Origin: Fictibacillus halophilus
GTDB lineage: Bacteria > Bacillota > Bacilli > Bacillales > Fictibacillaceae
NCBI RefSeq assembly: GCF_016401385.1
Contig: NZ_JAEACF010000001.1
Coordinates: 434,001-498,000 of the forward strand
Direction of reading: 5' to 3'
DNA: 64,000 bases
Both the position numbers and the translations under genes were made by a program. How positions within the stretch are numbered: position 1 is the stretch's first letter; each line of letters starts with the position of its first letter. The notes under the pieces are model-generated. The model ran no database searches. It worked only from the letters and a program-made list of their open reading frames with translations, and was not told the origin of the DNA. This document shows positions 25,747 through 34,618 of the stretch, in pieces.

Positions 25747-27345
25747 ATGACGATGAAACGATTACCCATTCGAACAAAAATCATGATCCTAACGTTTGGA
25801 ATCGTGCTCTATGCCATCCTAATCGGAGGTGTCGTCATTATTGGTAAGATCCTCGATATTCAGGAAGAAGAGCTTGGTAAGCGGGCAATGATTACTTCAC
25901 GCACCGTTGCACAGCTTCCCGAAGTGAAGAAATACATTCAGATAAATAGAGGCTGGAACGAGATAGAACCAGTCGTTGAAAAGATACGAATCATTAATGA
26001 AGCAGATTATGTCGTGGTCATGGACATGGATCATATCCGATATTCTCATCCTGTTAAAGATATGATTGGTACGGTGTCTAAAGGGAGTGATGAAGGTGCA
26101 GCCTTTGCTGACCATACGTTTATTTCAAAAGCTAAGGGAGAGATGGGTACAGCTGTAAGGGCTTTTGTTCCCATAAAAAATGATGAGTTGGAGCAGATCG
26201 GCGTTGTGGTGGTCGGTCATGTAATCCCAGGATATTATGAAGTGTTTCACGATCTGACAGATGAGATGACTCTCATCCTACTCTTAGTTCTCTCGTTTGG
26301 TGTGATCGGTTCCTATCTGTTAGCTCGTCATCTTAAACAGCAGATGTTCTATTTAGAACCGCACGAGATCGTTCGTATGTTCGAAGAGAGGACAGCAACG
26401 TTCCACTCTATGCATGAAGGTGTAATCGCTATTGATAAAGAGGAGCTCATCACGATCTTTAATGAAAAAGCAAAAAGCATATTCTCAGTGAGCGGAGACG
26501 TTGTTGGAAAACAGATTCGTGAAGTGATACCAGATACGCGTCTTCCTGAAATCATTGAACTGAGTCGTCCTGTTTATAATCAAGAGATTCGTGTAAGTGG
26601 AAAAGTTATCATGAGTAACAGAGTGCCAATAAAAGTGAACAACAGAATAGTTGGTGCTGTTGCTATCTTCCAAGATAGGACAGAAGTTGCGAAGATGGCG
26701 GAAGAACTAACGGGTGTAAAGGCATTTGTAGAGGCACTACGAGTTCAGAATCACGAACACATGAACAAGCTTCATACGATTGCAGGGCTTCTTCAGTTAG
26801 GCAATATGAAAAAAGCGATGCAATATGTATTTCAAATATCAGAAGAAAAAGGTTCACTCACTCGTTTTTTAAATCAAAGAATTAAGAACGAGAGTCTTGC
26901 AGGTCTATTGTTAAGCAAAGTGGGACGTGGAAAAGAACTCGGAATAAAAGTGGTGATCGATAATGAGAGCTCCCTCAAAACGTTTCCTGACCAGCTCGAT
27001 CAGCATGATTTTGTTACGATCGTTGGTAATCTAATAGAGAACGCGTATGACGCCCTTAAAGGGATACGTGATGGCAGGATCGATGTTTCGATCGCGCAGG
27101 ATGCTGAGGCATGTGCCATATTGGTTGAAGACAACGGTTGCGGGATGAGTGATGAAGTTCAGCAACACATGTTTGAACGAGGATATACGACAAAAGGAAA
27201 CAACGGGTCTGGTATTGGGTTGTACCTGATTCGTCAGATTGTGGAAAAAGGTAATGGAGAGATAGAAGTATCATCACACGAAAATCAGGGAACAAGCGTT
27301 GTAATCGTATTTCCGATGAATGATAGAGGTGAAGAGGATGAGTGA
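25747..27345 (+). CDS. dctS: Sensor histidine kinase DctS (CitA/DcuS family)
   Basis: A 532-residue kinase. Two membrane segments flank an extracytoplasmic Cache-like domain (residues about 40-175; TFGIVLYAILIGGVVII and LILLLVLSFGVIGSYLL). A PAS domain follows (MHEGVIAIDKEELITIFNEKA). The H-box is RVQNHEHMNKLHTIAGLLQLG and the ATPase has NLIENAYDAL and GNGSGIGLYLIRQIV. It senses C4-dicarboxylates with DctB. RBS AAAGGAGG. The end overlaps dctR by eight bases. Confidence 0.93.
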   Translation: MTMKRLPIRTKIMILTFGIVLYAILIGGVVIIGKILDIQEEELGKRAMITSRTVAQLPEVKKYIQINRGWNEIEPVVEKIRIINEADYVVVMDMDHIRYSHPVKDMIGTVSKGSDEGAAFADHTFISKAKGEMGTAVRAFVPIKNDELEQIGVVVVGHVIPGYYEVFHDLTDEMTLILLLVLSFGVIGSYLLARHLKQQMFYLEPHEIVRMFEERTATFHSMHEGVIAIDKEELITIFNEKAKSIFSVSGDVVGKQIREVIPDTRLPEIIELSRPVYNQEIRVSGKVIMSNRVPIKVNNRIVGAVAIFQDRTEVAKMAEELTGVKAFVEALRVQNHEHMNKLHTIAGLLQLGNMKKAMQYVFQISEEKGSLTRFLNQRIKNESLAGLLLSKVGRGKELGIKVVIDNESSLKTFPDQLDQHDFVTIVGNLIENAYDALKGIRDGRIDVSIAQDAEACAILVEDNGCGMSDEVQQHMFERGYTTKGNNGSGIGLYLIRQIVEKGNGEIEVSSHENQGTSVVIVFPMNDRGEEDE

Positions 27346-28021
27346 GATAAAGGTTCTATTGATAGAAGATGATCCTATGGTCTTAGAAATAAACAAAGCG
27401 TTTATAGAAAAGGTAAAGCGATTTAAGGTAATTGAAACGGCATCAAACGGATCAGAAGGGCTGAAGCTAATAAAAAAACATAGGCCAGACCTCGTTGTTC
27501 TTGATATCTACATGCCAGAACAGGATGGTGTTGAGACGCTGCAGCAGATTCGAGCGGAAAAAATTCAGGTAGACGTAATCATGATTACTGCCGCAAATGA
27601 CTTAGAGACCATTCGTTCTATGATGCAGAACGGTGCGTTCGATTATATTATCAAACCGTTTAATTTTGAGCGCATTGAAAAAGCACTAAAGAAATACAGA
27701 ACGTATCATTCTACTATGTCTCCATCAGGAACCGCTACACAGAAAGATCTGGATAACCTCTTCTATTCTGAAATACGTGATGTTCCTGTCTCAATGGAAC
27801 TTCCTAAAGGATTGAACGAGCTTACGTTAAAACAGATCGGCAGCTTTATAAAAGCGCAAACAGAAGCGAAGTCCGCAGAAGAGGTAGCGGAAGGAATTGG
27901 CATCGCACGAGTTACAGCTCGAAGGTATCTCGATTATTTAGTGAAGAACGGCTCGATACAAATGGACATTCAGTACGGGACTGTAGGACGACCTGTAAAT
28001 CGGTACCTTCTTAAAAAATAG
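27338..28021 (+). CDS. dctR: Response regulator DctR (CitB family)
   Basis: A 227-residue protein. Receiver domain: LLIEDDPMVLEINKAFI (acidic pocket), VVLDIYMPEQDG (phosphoacceptor Asp) and DYIIKPFNFERI (conserved Lys). The C-terminal DNA-binding part (ELTLKQIGSFIKAQTEAKSAEEVAEGIGIARVTARRYLDYL) is a CitB-type helix-turn-helix. ATG 27338 after GAGGTG was preferred to ATG 27320. It should activate dctP. Confidence 0.93.
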   Translation: MSEIKVLLIEDDPMVLEINKAFIEKVKRFKVIETASNGSEGLKLIKKHRPDLVVLDIYMPEQDGVETLQQIRAEKIQVDVIMITAANDLETIRSMMQNGAFDYIIKPFNFERIEKALKKYRTYHSTMSPSGTATQKDLDNLFYSEIRDVPVSMELPKGLNELTLKQIGSFIKAQTEAKSAEEVAEGIGIARVTARRYLDYLVKNGSIQMDIQYGTVGRPVNRYLLKK

Positions 28022-28080
28022 GTGGAGACCAAAAAGACCAAAACGTCCAATAAGTTCTTAATATTCTAACAAAATACTGA

Positions 28081-28121
28081 AAGCGTTATCATTATCTTTA
28101 CAAATGATAGCGCTTTTTTTA
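28081..28121 (+). terminator. Terminator after dctSR
   Basis: AAAGCGTTATCATT pairs with AATGATAGCGCTTT, followed by T5-6. Confidence 0.88.
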
Positions 28122-28143
28122 TTGGCTTGTGTAAATTGTGTGG

Positions 28144-28186
28144 AAATTGTCTGGGGTCTGACCCGGGGTCAGACCCCAGACAATTT
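28144..28186. repeat. REP-like palindrome, copy 2
   Basis: Two exact 21-bp arms (28144-28164 and 28166-28186) around a single G. The core GGGTCTGACCC is shared with the copy at 20595, while the outer stem differs (TGTCTGGGG instead of TGTAGGGGG) with matching changes in the other arm. As in copy 1, AAATTGT is repeated 11 bases upstream, and a CTCGAA-ending flank follows. It lies 44 bp before dctP. Confidence 0.92.
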
Positions 28187-28229
28187 AACACTTTAGAAGT
28201 TCATTTTCATACTCGAAAGGAGAAGAACA

Positions 28230-29501
28230 ATGAAAAGGTTATTTAAGAACTTAACGTTTCAGGTATTAACAGCTATCGCAGTAGGTGTTCTAGTTGGACT
28301 CTTCTGGCCGGATTTCGGGAAACAGATGAAACCTGTGGGAGATACATTCATTAATGCTGTTAAAATGGTGATCGCGCCGATTATCTTCTTAACGATCGTA
28401 CTGGGTATCGCGAAAATGGGTGACATGAAGAAGGTAGGTAAGGTCGGAGGTAAAGCCTTCATCTACTTTGAGATTGTTACGACGCTCGCACTCGTTATTG
28501 GGTTGATCGTTGTTAACGTGTTAAAACCAGGTGCGGGCTTAGATTTTGATAAACTTGAAAAAGGTGATGTGTCGCAATACACGTCTGAAGAAGGCGGTAA
28601 GATCGATTGGATCGAGTTCGTTACACATATCGTTCCTAGCAACATGGTCGATGCATTCGCAAAAGGTGATATTCTGCAAGTGCTATTCTTTTCTATCCTA
28701 TTTGGTGTTGGACTTACTGCACTTGGAAACAGCGGGAAAATCATTATCGAATTCTTTGAAAAGTTGCTTAATGTCTTTTTCAAGATCGTCGGTTATATCA
28801 TGAAAGCTGCACCACTTGGAGCTTTCGGTGCAATGGCGTTTACTATTGGAAACTATGGCCTAGAGTCACTTGTACCGCTTGGTAAGTTAATGATTGCGGT
28901 TTACACGACGATGTTCTTCTTTGTTTTTATCGTATTGAATCTGATCTGCAAGATGTATGGATTTAGTTTGTGGAAGTATTTGAAATTTATAAAAGAAGAG
29001 CTCCTAATTGTACTCGGAACGAGCTCTTCAGAATCTGTTCTGCCACGAATGATGAACAAGATGGAGAAGTTCGGATGCTCGAAGTCTGTTGTTGGTCTTG
29101 TCATACCAACCGGATATTCCTTCAACTTAGACGGAACATCCATCTATCTTTCTATGGCAGTCGTCTTTCTAGCTCAAGTATTTGGCATCGATCTTAGTCT
29201 CACTCAGCAGCTAACAATCATCGCTGTACTGATGCTAACATCTAAAGGTGCAGCAGCGGTTACAGGCGGTGGATTCATCGTTCTTGCTTCAACGCTTACA
29301 GCTATGCAAGTCATTCCTGTTGAAGGATTGGCGCTACTATTAGGAGTTGATCGTTTCATGAGTGAAGCACGTGCAATTGTAAACTTAATCGGAAACGGAA
29401 TTGCAACGATCGTTGTTTCTAAAAGTGAAAATGAGTTTGACGAAGGTAAAAGTGAAGAAGCGATTCAGGCAATGTATGAAAATAGAAAAATTGCGGTTTA
29501 A
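28230..29501 (+). CDS. dctP: Sodium/proton:C4-dicarboxylate symporter DctP
   Basis: A 423-residue DAACS-family transporter. Signatures: [21 protein letters not shown] (serine-rich hairpin), [26 protein letters not shown] and [21 protein letters not shown]. It takes up succinate, fumarate or malate at the cytoplasmic membrane. RBS AAAGGAGAAG. Probably switched on by the DctSR system encoded directly upstream. Confidence 0.94.
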   Translation: MKRLFKNLTFQVLTAIAVGVLVGLFWPDFGKQMKPVGDTFINAVKMVIAPIIFLTIVLGIAKMGDMKKVGKVGGKAFIYFEIVTTLALVIGLIVVNVLKPGAGLDFDKLEKGDVSQYTSEEGGKIDWIEFVTHIVPSNMVDAFAKGDILQVLFFSILFGVGLTALGNSGKIIIEFFEKLLNVFFKIVGYIMKAAPLGAFGAMAFTIGNYGLESLVPLGKLMIAVYTTMFFFVFIVLNLICKMYGFSLWKYLKFIKEELLIVLGTSSSESVLPRMMNKMEKFGCSKSVVGLVIPTGYSFNLDGTSIYLSMAVVFLAQVFGIDLSLTQQLTIIAVLMLTSKGAAAVTGGGFIVLASTLTAMQVIPVEGLALLLGVDRFMSEARAIVNLIGNGIATIVVSKSENEFDEGKSEEAIQAMYENRKIAV

Positions 29502-29509
29502 CGTTAGGA

Positions 29510-29546
29510 AGAGCCTTGGTCGAAACAGACTAAAGCTCTTTCTTTT
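29510..29546 (+). terminator. Terminator after dctP
   Basis: AAGAGC..GTC pairs with GAC..GCTCTT around GAAACA, followed by TCTTTTTG. Confidence 0.75.
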
Positions 29547-29588
29547 TGATATGCTTAAAAAAACGAGAGAACTGGAGGATGTAAAGTT

Positions 29589-30653
29589 ATGATCTGTAGC
29601 ATGCTCAATATAAAATACCCAATCATACAAGCTGGCATGGCAGGCGGACCGACAACACCTGAATTAGTAGCAGAAGTAAGTGAGGCAGGAGCACTAGGAA
29701 CATTAGGTGCAGGATATATGACTCCTCAACAAATTGAAACTGCTTTACGAGATATTCAGCAACTCACACAATCTTCAATTGCTGTGAATCTGTTTCTTCC
29801 ACAGACCTATGACATTCATAAAGATGCCATTCTAGGTATGCAGCAATATTTGAATACATACCGTGTAAAACTTGGAATTACTGAGGTTAATAACATTCCA
29901 GACATGGAGAATTTATTTGAGGAACAACTTGCTACCGTGATAGAAGCAGGTGTGAAAATAGTTAGTTTTACATTTGAGGCACCAACTAAGAGATTAATAG
30001 AAGAATTACACGCTTCAGAAATCATAGTTATTGCAACAGCAACTTCTGTTGAAGAAGCAATTCAGCTAGAAGCAAATGGTGTGGATCTCATCGTTGCACA
30101 AGGTGCTGAGGCAGGAGGACATAGAGGAACGTTTCTGAATGTTGAAAATGAATCTATGATTGGCACAATGGCCCTCGTACCACAAATGGTAGATGCCGTC
30201 TCCTGTCCAGTTGTAGCAGCAGGAGGCATCATGGATGGCAGGGGAATGGCAGCAGCACTGGCTTTAGGCGCTAAAGCCGTTCAGTTAGGAACAGCATTTT
30301 TAACGGTAAAAGAGAGCGGAGCGCCTAACATTCACAAACAAACCATATTATCTAGTCGTGATACAGACACGAAAATCACAAAAGTTTTCTCAGGAAAAAG
30401 TGCGAGAGGGTTTAAGAATACGATGATGATAGATTTGGAGAATCGTATAAGTGGTAATCCGCCGCCGTATCCACTGCAGCATATATTAACGTCTGACATT
30501 CGAAAAGAAGCGGCAAAACAAGGGAATAAAGAGTTGATGTCCATGTGGGCAGGTCAAGCATCAGGTTTAGCAAAAGTGGGATCTGCTGGCGATTTGGTGG
30601 AGAATTTGGTTGGCCAATGTGAAGACGCACTCCAAAGAATTTCATGGATATAA
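29589..30653 (+). CDS. Nitronate monooxygenase (2-nitropropane dioxygenase family)
   Basis: A 354-residue FMN enzyme. Seen: YPIIQAGMAGGPTTPELVAEVSEAGALGTLGAG at the N terminus, LIVAQGAEAGGHRGTF with the catalytic histidine near 177, and VVAAGGIMDGRGMAAALALGAKAVQLGTAFL for FMN binding. It oxidises toxic alkyl nitronates. GAGGATG precedes the ATG. Confidence 0.92.
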   Translation: MICSMLNIKYPIIQAGMAGGPTTPELVAEVSEAGALGTLGAGYMTPQQIETALRDIQQLTQSSIAVNLFLPQTYDIHKDAILGMQQYLNTYRVKLGITEVNNIPDMENLFEEQLATVIEAGVKIVSFTFEAPTKRLIEELHASEIIVIATATSVEEAIQLEANGVDLIVAQGAEAGGHRGTFLNVENESMIGTMALVPQMVDAVSCPVVAAGGIMDGRGMAAALALGAKAVQLGTAFLTVKESGAPNIHKQTILSSRDTDTKITKVFSGKSARGFKNTMMIDLENRISGNPPPYPLQHILTSDIRKEAAKQGNKELMSMWAGQASGLAKVGSAGDLVENLVGQCEDALQRISWI

Positions 30654-30737
30654 AGTTTTACTGTTACGGTCTTTTTTCATCCAGGTACTAATAAGATTTG
30701 TATTAGCTATACAAATTTTATAGATTGGGGTGAAATC

Positions 30738-30986
30738 ATGGATTTTATGACCGATTTTGCACCGTACGTTGGTTTAGCTGTGATTTTATATGCCATTCGT
30801 CATACAGATCGTTTTTCGAATAAGTATATCCCCATTGTTGCTGTTGTCTTAGGAGTTCTTTATGCCTTTTGGGAAGCAGGTGGTGCTACACCTGAAGCTA
30901 CATTAATTGGATTAAAATACGCACTTCTTGGAATAGGGACAGTCGCAGGTATTAAATATTCGTTAGAACAAAACTTAAAGAAATAA
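30738..30986 (+). CDS. Small holin-like membrane protein
   Basis: An 82-residue protein with two or three hydrophobic segments (FAPYVGLAVILYAI, YIPIVAVVLGVLYAFWEAGG, LKYALLGIGTVAGI) and a charged tail (QNLKK). Its size and layout resemble phage holins of Bacillus, but no other phage gene is nearby. Alternatively an unrelated small membrane protein. GGGGTG precedes the ATG. Confidence 0.55.
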   Translation: MDFMTDFAPYVGLAVILYAIRHTDRFSNKYIPIVAVVLGVLYAFWEAGGATPEATLIGLKYALLGIGTVAGIKYSLEQNLKK

Positions 30987-30998
30987 GCCTAATTACTA

Positions 30999-31028
30999 AC
31001 AGTGCTGAAAACACAGCGCTGTTTTTTT
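30999..31028 (+). terminator. Terminator after the holin-like gene
   Basis: ACAGTGCTG pairs with CAGCGCTGT (one G-T pair), followed by T7. Confidence 0.88.
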
Positions 31029-31070
31029 ATTGTACAAATAGTGTAAAAATGTTAAACAAATGTAGTGTTA

Positions 31071-31093
31071 AATGTTTAACTACTTTAACTTAT
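31071..31093 (+). promoter_or_regulatory. Shared upstream motif, copy 1 (before the sigma-like gene)
   Basis: AATGTTTAACTACTTTAACT at 31071-31090, then TATGGG. It is nearly identical to the sequence before the antiporter gene (31686). It contains two TTAACT repeats spaced 9-10 bases. It could be a promoter or operator shared by the two genes. Confidence 0.5.
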
Positions 31094-31138
31094 GGGAAAG
31101 GAAAAATATCCAAGCCAGTAAAGGAGGGTGTTGCTAAA

Positions 31139-31477
31139 ATGAACATACAACATGACCTTGATAGTAAGGTATTAAACCGATTGCTGCAAAAAGATTCCAA
31201 AGCCTTAAAACAAATGGTCGATTCATATAGCACACTATTATTTCAAGTTGCTCTCCGAATAACAGGTGATAAGCGAGTGGCTGAGCAGGTTTTGTGCGAA
31301 GTATTTCGGGAACTATGGGAAAACCCAAACCATTACACAAAAATAAAAGATAAATTTCTATCCAGTTATTTGATAAAATTATGTAAAATAAAATGCGTAG
31401 ATCGGGAAGAAATCCACATCACTCGCCTATTGTCGAAAAAGTCGAAAAATTATGTTGCGAATAATGCAACGATCTGA
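31139..31477 (+). CDS. Sigma region-2-only protein (split-sigma or RsoA-like)
   Basis: A 112-residue protein from ATG 31139 (AAAGGAGGG upstream). DSKALKQMVDSYSTLLFQVALRITGDKRVAEQVLCEVFRELW is a typical ECF region 2, but the protein ends soon after (IKCVDREEIHITRLL) with no region 4, and none continues in the other frames downstream. A truncated sigma factor is possible. A two-part sigma system is known in B. subtilis, where RsoA supplies region 2 and SigO region 4 and controls oxalate decarboxylase. The neighbouring oxalate/formate-type antiporter makes that comparison attractive, but no SigO-like gene is in the window. Confidence 0.7.
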   Translation: MNIQHDLDSKVLNRLLQKDSKALKQMVDSYSTLLFQVALRITGDKRVAEQVLCEVFRELWENPNHYTKIKDKFLSSYLIKLCKIKCVDREEIHITRLLSKKSKNYVANNATI

Positions 31478-31596
31478 TATTATAAATACGCTTACAACTA
31501 ATGTAAATAAAGTAATGGAGAAAATACACGATCTGTACTTTTTCTATTCTACTTTTAATGATGAATGAACGCTCTGCACGAGTATGTAGAGCTTTT

Positions 31597-31658
31597 AGAC
31601 AACATTCTACAATGGACTTATTTGAAAAAATAAGTACTTTTGAATGTTGTCTTTTTAT
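31597..31658 (+). terminator. Terminator after the sigma-like gene
   Basis: AGACAACATTC at 31597-31607 pairs with GAATGTTGTCT at 31642-31652, with an inner hairpin ACTTATTT/AAATAAGT, followed by TTTTATTT. Confidence 0.8.
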
Positions 31659-31685
31659 TTGTCTTCCATTAAGGTAAGTTTCATG

Positions 31686-31711
31686 AATGTTTAACTTTAT
31701 TAACTTTATAG
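31686..31711 (+). promoter_or_regulatory. Shared upstream motif, copy 2 (before the antiporter gene)
   Basis: AATGTTTAACTTTATTAACT at 31686-31705, then TTATAGGG. Aligned with copy 1 it differs by a few bases and short indels. It ends just before the GGGGGG of the antiporter RBS. Confidence 0.5.
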
Positions 31712-31724
31712 GGGGGAATTAAGG

Positions 31725-32978
31725 ATGAAAAAGTCTAAAAATCGTTGGCTTATTGCTCTATCAGCGGTGGGAATACATATCTCAATCGGTTCCGTGTATG
31801 CTTGGAGCAATTTTACAAATCCATTGATTGAGGAATTCGGCTGGACGGCATCACAAGTACAGATGACATTCAGTATCGCTATTCTATTTCTAGGTTTGTC
31901 GGCTGCTTTTTTAGGACATTTTGTTGAAAAACATGGTCCAAAGAAAGCGGGTTTGCTTGCAGCCATTTTCTTTGGAATAGGAATTGCTGGCTCAGGTATT
32001 GCAGTCAATATCGGGTCTTTAACACTGCTTTATCTCTTTTATGGAGTACTTGGTGGGATCGGACTCGGAGTAGGTTATATTGCACCTGTATCTACACTGA
32101 TAAAATGGTTTCCCGATCGTCGTGGCTTAGCAACAGGACTTGCTATTATGGGTTTTGGTTTTGCAGCAGCGATCAGTTCACCTATTATGGACGCACTTAT
32201 TAAATCTGTTGGTGTCGCAAACACTTTCTTTATTTTAGGAATTGCTTATTTTGCAGTAATGACATTGTCCTCGCTTTATTTGGAAAAACCAGAAGAAGGA
32301 TGGCTTCCTGCTGGATTTAAGGAAAATGTAGAAAGCGGAAAAGTGAAAATTAAAAAAGACCTTTCACAACTAACAGCTAACGAAGCTGTTAAAACAAGAC
32401 GTTTTTATTATTTGTGGATTATGCTTTTCATCAATGTTACATGTGGTATTGCAATACTTTCTGCCGCAAAACCTCTTGCTGAAGAAAGTATTGGATTAAC
32501 AACTGCTGAAGCTGCAGCGCTTGTAGGTGTATTGGGATTATTTAATGGTTTTGGGCGAATTGGATGGGCATCCATTTCAGACTATATCGGGCGACCTAAT
32601 ACATATACGACATTTTTCGTTTTACAGATCGCACTCTTTTTCATGTTGCCACAAACTTCATCATCGATTCTTTTTCAAGTCATGCTGGCAGTTATCTATA
32701 CTTGCTACGGTGGAGGATTCGCATCAATACCAGCCTACATTGGTGACCTATTTGGAACAAAACAGGTTGGAGCGATTCATGGTTACATCTTAACGGCATG
32801 GGCAGCGGCAGGTCTTGCGGGACCATTATTCGCGGCTTGGATTAAAGATACAACAGGTTCTTATGCAAACAGTTTAACTTTCTTTTCTGGTTTGTTTATT
32901 ATAGCGCTCATCGTATCTATACTAGTCCGCTTTGATATGAAAAAACTAGCGGCGAAACAAGAAAAGTCTGTAGCCTAA
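31725..32978 (+). CDS. Major facilitator transporter, OFA (oxalate/formate antiporter) family
   Basis: A 417-residue protein with about 12 membrane segments. The N terminus (RWLIALSAVGIHISIGSVYAWSNFTNPLIEEFGW) and YGVLGGIGLGVGYIAPVSTLIKWFPDRRGLATGLAIMGFG are characteristic of OFA transporters. Family members exchange oxalate/formate or move other monocarboxylates; the substrate is not decided by sequence. RBS GGGGGG is well placed. Confidence 0.9.
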   Translation: MKKSKNRWLIALSAVGIHISIGSVYAWSNFTNPLIEEFGWTASQVQMTFSIAILFLGLSAAFLGHFVEKHGPKKAGLLAAIFFGIGIAGSGIAVNIGSLTLLYLFYGVLGGIGLGVGYIAPVSTLIKWFPDRRGLATGLAIMGFGFAAAISSPIMDALIKSVGVANTFFILGIAYFAVMTLSSLYLEKPEEGWLPAGFKENVESGKVKIKKDLSQLTANEAVKTRRFYYLWIMLFINVTCGIAILSAAKPLAEESIGLTTAEAAALVGVLGLFNGFGRIGWASISDYIGRPNTYTTFFVLQIALFFMLPQTSSSILFQVMLAVIYTCYGGGFASIPAYIGDLFGTKQVGAIHGYILTAWAAAGLAGPLFAAWIKDTTGSYANSLTFFSGLFIIALIVSILVRFDMKKLAAKQEKSVA

Positions 32979-32987
32979 TTAAAAATG

Positions 32988-33022
32988 CAGTGTCTTCATT
33001 AATGGGAAGACACTGTTTTTTT
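32988..33022 (+). terminator. Terminator after the OFA transporter
   Basis: CAGTGTCTTC pairs with GAAGACACTG, followed by T7. Confidence 0.9.
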
Positions 33023-33112
33023 ACATGTTAGAACCAACTTGAAACTATTTACCTTTATAAAATGAGAGATTATGGTAAAATTGAGAAAGTGACGACAACC
33101 AAAGGAGAACTT

Positions 33113-33562
33113 ATGACACAAAACCAAGTGAAAATCGCAGAATTAAATGCAGAAAATTGGTATGAATGTTGCTTTTTAGAAGTAGCAGATGATCAGATGA
33201 GCCATATCGAACCTAACGCAGTTTCCATAGCTCAATCCAAATTTGAACCAAGCTTAAAGCCTTACGCTATCTTTTTGGAAGATAAAACAGTTGGATTTCT
33301 TATGTTCAACTCAATGGAAGAAGAATTAGATGGGTATTGGATTTATCGGATTATGATCGATAAAAATTATCAGCAAAAAGGAATTGGTAAGATCGCAACA
33401 CAGTTGATGATTGATGAAATGAAGACTTTGTTAAATCCTAAAGTAATTGTAGTGGGGTATCACCCGGAGAATAAGGGAGCACATCAACTGTATGAGAGCT
33501 TAGGATTTGTTGATAAAGGTGATAGGTTTGGCAAAGAAATGGCTGTAGTGCTAGAAATTTAA
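33113..33562 (+). CDS. GNAT acetyltransferase, BltD/spermidine-acetyltransferase-like
   Basis: A 149-residue protein starting MTQNQVKIAELNAENWYECC. YRIMIDKNYQQKGIGKIATQLMIDEM is the acetyl-CoA loop, and VGYHPENKGAHQLYESLGFVDKG is characteristic of the BltD/PaiA polyamine acetyltransferase group. ATG 33113 follows AAAGGAGAAC; earlier in-frame codons lack an RBS. Polyamine acetylation is the likely role. Confidence 0.82.
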   Translation: MTQNQVKIAELNAENWYECCFLEVADDQMSHIEPNAVSIAQSKFEPSLKPYAIFLEDKTVGFLMFNSMEEELDGYWIYRIMIDKNYQQKGIGKIATQLMIDEMKTLLNPKVIVVGYHPENKGAHQLYESLGFVDKGDRFGKEMAVVLEI

Positions 33563-33672
33563 TACATATATGATGTTGGCAAAAACTTCTGAAATCTTAG
33601 ATTACCCTCAAATTTTTAAATAACATTTTCGAATAATTAATGTTGAGTATATAAAAGTTTTGTAAAATAGTT

Positions 33673-33701
33673 GAACTCCATGTTTTATTGGAGTTCTTTT
33701 T
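33673..33701 (+). terminator. Terminator after the GNAT gene
   Basis: GAACTCCA pairs with TGGAGTTC, followed by TTTTTG. Confidence 0.85.
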
Positions 33702-33754
33702 GTTTTGTTTCATCTCGAAAGGGAAAGTTTGTTACGAAGGAGTGAATGATATAG

Positions 33755-34393
33755 ATGAGAAGATCAGAACGCAAGAAGTCAAAAAAGAGAAATGTCGTTT
33801 TATTCAGTGCGTTAGGAGCTATTCTTTTAGCATTATTATTCTTGCCAAAAGATACGCTGCTGCTGGGTAGTGAAGAGGAGCCAAGGAAAGAAAAAACAAA
33901 TCAAGAACCAAAACATAAAGTGGTAAAACTTCAGCCGGATAACGAAAGTGCTTATGAAGATGAGGAAAGTGAAGAAAAAGAAGGAAACAATAACGATAAA
34001 GCTAAAAAACAAGAACCATCTGAAGAGATTGGCATAGATCCTGAAAAAGAAGCGGATAAAAAGAAAAAAGCAGAAAAAGCTGAAGCGGAAAAGAAAGAAC
34101 AACAAGCTTCAGGGGACAAACCTGTTCTAAACGAGCCGATCGGTACGTCACAAACAGGACCGCATACTTCTAGTTATGAAGAAGGCAGCGTGGATTGGAA
34201 TGAAAAGCTAAAAGCGATTCGTCTTGCTACAGGACTCGATGAAAACATGACAGTGTGGAAGATCGGTAATGGCGGCAGTCCTCAAAAATCAGTTGCAGAA
34301 GTAAGTCCGAATAAACAGCCAAACGAAAAATACACCGTGAACCTCGAGTGGGTGGATCAAAAAGGCTGGATGGTGACGAGTGTTCAGAAGTAA
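33755..34393 (+). CDS. yrrS: YrrS-like protein (DUF1510)
   Basis: A 212-residue protein: a basic N terminus, one membrane segment (VVLFSALGAILLALLFLP), a long acidic/lysine-rich linker (about 45-125), then the DUF1510 domain with DENMTVWKIGNGGSPQKSVAEVS and YTVNLEWVDQKGWMVTSVQ. In B. subtilis yrrS lies next to the penicillin-binding protein gene pbpI; here it stands alone. Probably an extracytoplasmic envelope protein. RBS AAGGAG is 12 bases upstream. Confidence 0.85.
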   Translation: MRRSERKKSKKRNVVLFSALGAILLALLFLPKDTLLLGSEEEPRKEKTNQEPKHKVVKLQPDNESAYEDEESEEKEGNNNDKAKKQEPSEEIGIDPEKEADKKKKAEKAEAEKKEQQASGDKPVLNEPIGTSQTGPHTSSYEEGSVDWNEKLKAIRLATGLDENMTVWKIGNGGSPQKSVAEVSPNKQPNEKYTVNLEWVDQKGWMVTSVQK

Positions 34394-34405
34394 GTTCTGA
34401 AGAAG

Positions 34406-34531
34406 TGGACAGTAAAATGTTGAAAGTGGACAGTAAATGAGGACAAGTGGACAGTAAAACTTTAGAAGTGGACAGTAAATTAAGAAAACTGGACAGTATT
34501 TTGAATAAACTGGACAGTAAACCTCTATCTT
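34406..34531 (+). repeat. 21-bp-period tandem array B (6 units)
   Basis: Units start at 34406, 34427, 34448, 34469, 34490 and 34511, all exactly 21 bp apart. Each begins TGGACAGTA, and five of the six go on AA; the remaining ten bases vary, apart from a frequent AAG before the next unit. The array starts 12 nt after the yrrS stop, the same distance as array A after lysK, and lies before a shared terminator between convergent genes. Units contain TAA stops. Confidence 0.93.
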
Positions 34532-34560
34532 ATAAAACCACCCACCTGAAAATTATCAAG

Positions 34561-34612
34561 AAAAGCTGGCTTAGCACGTTCAAATTGAACGATTACTAGC
34601 CAGCTTTTTTAC
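34561..34612. terminator. Bidirectional terminator between yrrS and the methyltransferase gene
   Basis: AAAAGCTGGCT at 34561-34571 pairs with AGCCAGCTTTT at 34598-34608, with an inner GTTCAA/TTGAAC hairpin. T-runs lie on both sides. Confidence 0.85.
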
Positions 34613-34618
34613 TTTCAC

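Noticed and set aside
30738..31477. Holin-like gene and sigma-like gene as a prophage remnant
   Set aside because: No lysin, integrase, structural gene or attachment site is seen around them.
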